This document shows, piece after piece, positions 57,801 through 62,000 of a stretch of DNA of 62,000 nt (position 1 is the stretch's first letter; each line of letters begins with the position of its first letter). The DNA comes from Lingula anatina (lineage: Eukaryota; Brachiopoda; Lingulata; Lingulida; Lingulidae). The translations under genes and the position numbers were made by a program. Location: contig NW_019775414.1 in NCBI RefSeq assembly GCF_001039355.2, positions 1-62,000 on the forward strand, in the 5' to 3' direction. The notes under the pieces are model-generated. The model was not told where the DNA came from and ran no database searches. It saw only the letters and a list, made by a program, of their open reading frames with translations.

Positions 57801-60433
57801 TTTAGACCAGATTGGTTGCTTGGCTTAATATTGAACTAGGTTCCTGTTGGTATTTGGCTTTTGAAATGGAAGGGGTAGTCATAATGAATGAGTCTTGACC
57901 CTCCAGTAAAGAACTGAGCAAGAATTTCCATTCGCATGCCAAAAATGTTTTGTTATATATTTAATGTACTAGGGTCAACCATGATAATAGGGTCTGCAGT
58001 TATTTGAATATGGTGAAAAGAAAATCTGTCCCCACCCTCTTAAACAAAAGGAAGAAGTGGGAATGACATTTGGGTTTTTTTTTTTTTTCTTGTAGTTCAA
58101 GTATAAAATTTGCTTTGGAAGAAGTTATCTTGATTTTGTCTGTGACATGCTCTAAGCTACTTGTCTAAACAACAGGGAACCCATGAAACCATATTTAGAT
58201 CTACACAAGATTAGGACTGAAATATATACAAACCTCATGAGATACAGAAATTGCCGTGTTTAATAGTTTAATAAAAAAAAAAGTATTTGGGGGAGGGGGG
58301 GGTACAAGGTTGGAATACTGCCTTTGATACAGTTCAAGTCTGGTATTTAATTATGCTGCTAATAAAAGTGAGACTACTCTACAAACAAACTCTTGGTGGC
58401 CTACTTTAAATACTAGTAGTTTGGGATCACTGCCTGGTGGCAATAGTGCCTTGGAACTGGCATTAAGTTGGCTTAAATGGGTCTAGAATTTCCTTTTCCT
58501 AAATCAAGATACATGGTTGCCCAAATATTGTGTCTGCAAGGATCTTTATCATAGGTGCATATTTTAAGAAGTTGGCATGTAAATGTATTATTTATGAAAA
58601 TGCACATTTGCATAAGAAAGTTTCAGAGGTTGGTTTTTAATTTGCAGTTTAAAGCATGGCTGAAAAAAAATATTAATAGTTGGAATTATTCTTTTAAAGA
58701 AACTGTTGATGGCATATCAACAGATGTGTGTTAGACAGATACAAAAATGAATGCAAGAAATGGAGGGTCCATTTAAAAGAATATGACATGTAAGATGGAC
58801 AAGAGGTATAGGATTATTTAAAGTCCATCAAAATGCCACTCTGCCTTCCCTGTGGAGATGTAGTTAGCTGTTGCCCATCCATCACTGTGACAGTGCCCAG
58901 CACAGTGGACCCACTGTCTTTGTCCTCGGTCATAAGGGCCAGTCTGTTTGCTGACCATCCTGGGGCAAGCACATTGACCAGTTAGTTTTGTCATCAACAT
59001 GCTATTATTTATGTAAGATCTGCTTGTTTCTGTGAAATCAAAGTCAGTTTCATAGTTGAGTGTCTTGTTATGTGACCAAGTCACGAACATGTAAAACTGG
59101 GAATTTTTTTATATGATAAAAATGTTACTTGTCTCTTTTACAACAGAAAACAAAAATGTGACGAGAAGAATTGCACTAGATTCCTGTAACTAAAAATTGT
59201 GGTCCTATTATCTTAAAGATTGATAAAATGAAGAGATTCCTTATTTTAGGTGTTTTATTGTTATTATATTACATCCCTGTATGCAGTGTTAGAAATTAAG
59301 GCTGGACCGTCTGCCCGGGGCTGACAACTTTCAGAACGGGCTGAGAAGTTATCCCACCCAGCAGACATTCAGTCCAGCTACTTTTCAAGATGGCTGGACT
59401 TTCGGTCCAGCAACTAATTTTCCTAAGAGGCAAACACTGCCTGTATGGTATAAGTAGGTAGTGGTAAACCAAGGGAAAACCACCCAACTAAACTGAAAAT
59501 GCATTTTTAATGCTTATTTTCTTTATAGAACCTGCCCATTTTAAGGCATGTCCTCAAACCCATTGTTTTTGCCATTGTAGCCAGAATTGCAATTAACCAA
59601 AATAAGTAGCTTGTTTCTGTAAAACCCATTTAATGTTACAAAGAGAAAGGAGGATATTACTGGTAATGCAGGTAATTATTAAAAAGCATTTTTGCTATTT
59701 ACTTGTAGTCGCTGGTTTCTGAGAAATGAAAGCCATCCTGTTACAGTGAAACGGATTAGCTTCAGGGGTACTCTTTATAAAAATGAAGGGAGGGGGGGGA
59801 GGTTGGTTTTCAACATCAACTGGTATGTTTCTGTATCCATCTTTGACAATTTAACTTCGATTATTCAGCCCTGTTAAGTTTTCGTTATATGATTTTGTTC
59901 TGTTTTTTTTTTTTATGAAAGAAAGTTTCAGATAAGATTGAAGTGTTTCTGTGTATTTTCTTTGAACAGTACAGGTTAGGCCTTGTCAAAATACTGATGT
60001 GTCATTCCTGAATACAGTATATGACTGTTAACATTCTTTAAGATCACTTGTTCTTGTCAAGTCAAATCAGTGTTATTATTGTTAAGATAGGGAGTGCAGT
60101 TTTAAAAGCTTGGACTGGATGGCGCAGCTGAACTAGTCATTTATTCATTTATTCAAAAAATGTTACTCATTTGGCAAGGAACTTTTTATCAATATGTATA
60201 TTATGCTGAATAGATATGTTTTTTTTATTTATTTTTGTTATTATTATTATTATTATTATTAAAAGTAAATATTTTTTGGTCTTTTCTAGGAGGAACAATA
60301 TAGAGGCAAGCCAAACTGGGAACACTTAAATGAAGAGTTACATGTATTAATAAATGTAGAAGACACAAAAACCAGAGCTGAGATGAAACTACAAAGGGCT
60401 GTGGAGGAAGTGAGGAAGTTGTTAGTGCCAGCG
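45826..60433 (+). CDS. QKI: Quaking/held-out-wings STAR RNA-binding protein, 5' part
   Basis: Four exons: 45826-45988, 50569-50699, 55311-55427 and 60290-60433, encoding residues 1-185. The gene continues beyond the window through the donor at 60434. STAR proteins bind ACUAA-type elements in RNA and control splicing, stability and translation, notably in muscle and glia. Seen: QUA1 dimerisation helices ([34 protein letters not shown], about 16-60), then [18 protein letters not shown] and the KH core with GPQG at 107-110. The conserved [16 protein letters not shown] and [20 protein letters not shown] follow. It is closest by eye to QKI/HOW, but the KH loop ([10 protein letters not shown]) resembles the SAM68 version rather than QKI's GPRG. 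QUA2 and isoform tails are not in the window. A divergent paralogue is possible, so the symbol is a family-level call. Confidence 0.92.
45989..50568 (+). other. Quaking-like intron 1 (4.6 kb)
   Basis: Opens gtaagt and closes ttccag. Holds a G run (48256-48267), a poly(T) run (about 49292-49309), and no exon I can support. Several stretches between 46900 and 49200 look compositionally complex, unlike simple AT-rich intron, and might be conserved regulatory DNA. Confidence 0.45.
50700..55310 (+). other. Quaking-like intron 2 (4.6 kb)
   Basis: Contains the candidate regulatory segments at 51690-51835, 52300-52610, 52800-53070 and 53177-53211 described in the findings. Several regions are open in multiple frames on both strands, without splice sites or family resemblance. 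This reflects locally higher GC rather than coding. Confidence 0.45.
55428..60289 (+). other. Quaking-like intron 3 (4.9 kb)
   Basis: No exon was recognised. A poly(T) run is at about 56551-56577, a self-complementary repeat is at 59290-59420, and a TTA trinucleotide run (about 60238-60260) lies near the acceptor at 60289. The segments 56060-56360 and 58820-59090 have few stop codons but no domain. Confidence 0.45.
59290..59420. repeat. Small self-complementary repeat
   Basis: Contains a 7-bp stem (GCTGGAC/GTCCAGC, about 59393-59411) and two further copies of the tgga/tcca core (gctggaccg at about 59301, cagtccagc at about 59371). The block is richer in GC than its surroundings. It may be a dispersed repeat fragment; no family was recognised. 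Confidence 0.4.
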
Positions 60434-62000
60434 GTAAGAAAAGAAATAATTATAAATATCAGCACGCGCAGTGCACTTGTAACTTGCCAATATCCCCTTT
60501 GTGGCCATGTCCCTAGGTGCTTAAGAAAGCAGAGATGCTGGTATTAAAATATGCTGATTCAATAATGTTACTTGATGTCATACATTGCTTAAGGAGTTGT
60601 TCATTTAGTTTTATATTCACATCAAGTGGAAAGACTGTAGATTTGTTGCAAGGTTTCCGTGGCGACTGACATGTTTTTTTTTTTTTTTTCTTTAATTTAA
60701 GTCCTTAACGCTCGTAAGACCAATTAGATGTTTGAGCAAACTGCCAACGGACTGCTTTGCCTTAACAGAAGTTTTTCATTTCTTGTTAAGCTGTTTGCTT
60801 ATGACTGTTTCCCATTTCAAATACACTGTCTACATTGATTTGACATCTAAAGCTCCCAATCCCCAGGAGAACTGCTCTGACGGGAGAACCTTCTGAAGAA
60901 GACATCCAGACAGTGACTCCATGTCCAACAATCTAAATTCCAAGGCAAATGTGATAATTTGTGAAGGAATGCTTCAGGCAAAAATGCCAACACATAATTT
61001 TTTTCCCCTTATCTTGGGAAGTACTCCAATTGCTTCCATATTTTGATTTCTCCAATTGTTTTATTTTTTCATTCATAAATATTTTATGAATTATATATAA
61101 CATTATTTTGGGATTTATGATGAATTATTTTTGTTCAAATTTAATAAGTAATTGCTATATCTTTTTTGCTTGCAAAAGAGAAGTATTTACTTTGGAAATA
61201 ACGGGCTTTTTCTGCAAAGGCCTGGTCTTAGAATAGCCCTAGAGATGCCTAGCAGCAGAGGATAACCCCATATGTTTATGAAGCATAAATCTAATTAATG
61301 TTTGCATAGAAACACTTAGGATTTCTCCTGTGCCAGTTTTCATACGTTGCCGAAAGATTTTTGGAAACCTCACATACTCCGCAGGAAGCTGGGTTCAGGA
61401 TTTGATGGGCATCTTTATGTTTCTGTTTATACATAATGGGGGTGGGGAGAAGCATACTCCCGAAAGAATAATTCTGTAAGGGTTTCAGATACATCATCCT
61501 TGTACATGTGTTTTGAGTTGACTACACTGTGGTTATCTTTTCTAAACAAAGTCTTCCTTTATTTTATACCGTTAAGGTATTGGCCAACAGTCTCTTCCTT
61601 TGTTTCGTATTACTCACTGCGCAAGAAAGAAGTTGCGAGTCAGAGGGCTTGAGAGATATAGGCTGATACTCTGAGTTGGATACCACAGCAGGTTTATTTG
61701 ATTTCCTTGCTAATATGTAAGCATTCTATTTCCCCCATTTCTCCAGAGAATGAAAGTTTTCCTCCTCAGTGCTGATGTAACTTTGGCTGCATAGCTCCGA
61801 CAGTGGTGGATGTTAGGATTAACATACTCTGCCGCTAAAGAGATCTTCAATCAATTCTCAGAGATAGCGGAGAAACTCCAAGAAGATAAAGCATCGTTCA
61901 GGTGGAAATGAACCATTTACGATGTATTGTCATTGGGTTCAGTTTATGTCCATCTGGTCCTTATTTCAATGTTTGGTGTCCAACTGAAATGTATTTCTCC
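60434..62000 (+). other. Quaking-like intron 4, incomplete
   Basis: Begins gtaaga after the LLVPA codons. No following exon (QUA2 would come next) is recognisable before the window end, so the intron is longer than 1.5 kb. Confidence 0.6.

Noticed and set aside
58818-59090. 90-codon minus-strand frame as a nested gene
   Set aside because: No recognisable domain, no splice context or promoter, and it lies in a large intron with several chance frames.

Overview
The window is spliced nuclear DNA from an animal. It is AT-rich, with GT-AG introns, abundant microsatellites and short non-autonomous mobile elements. Protein resemblances are to conserved metazoan genes. Tandem-core repeats resembling bivalve 'pearl'/HINE elements suggest a mollusc, probably a bivalve; that taxonomic call is inference.

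Layout: (1) 1863-3740 (+), an intact single-exon GT31 galactosyltransferase-like gene whose metal-binding DxD is replaced by ExE. (2) 4653-17518 (-), CEP162, resolved into 31 coding exons (1,419 aa), convergent with the GT31 gene. (3) 19657-27288 (+), DNAJC8, 9 exons (250 aa), divergent from CEP162 and containing one GC-AG intron. Its 5.1 kb last intron holds three in-frame exons of a TMTC1-like TPR gene, three related repeat copies, a 402-bp higher-order satellite and a MITE flanked by TTAA. (4) 29508-31883 (-), a six-exon, 325-aa protein with STI1/Hop-type helical domains that I cannot name. (5) 32091-42951 (+), DDX18, 15 exons (747 aa), sharing a 207-bp bidirectional promoter with gene 4. 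(6) 45826 to beyond the window end (+), the first four coding exons of a quaking/held-out-wings STAR RNA-binding gene, with introns of about 4.6, 4.6 and 4.9 kb.

The genes are not one pathway. They look like a housekeeping cluster (cilium assembly, splicing co-chaperone, ribosome-biogenesis helicase) next to a developmental RNA-binding gene whose large introns, with the 3.5 kb last intron of DDX18, may carry conserved regulatory DNA. Three single-N gaps (7950, 17861, 22276) mark contig joins. One is flanked by a 195-bp duplication that looks like an assembly artefact, and one falls exactly where a repeat loses homology, which matters when interpreting the TMTC1-like fragment.

Exon boundaries were worked out by hand from splice signals and reading-frame continuity. 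Coding totals for all complete genes divide exactly by three. No database search was possible.
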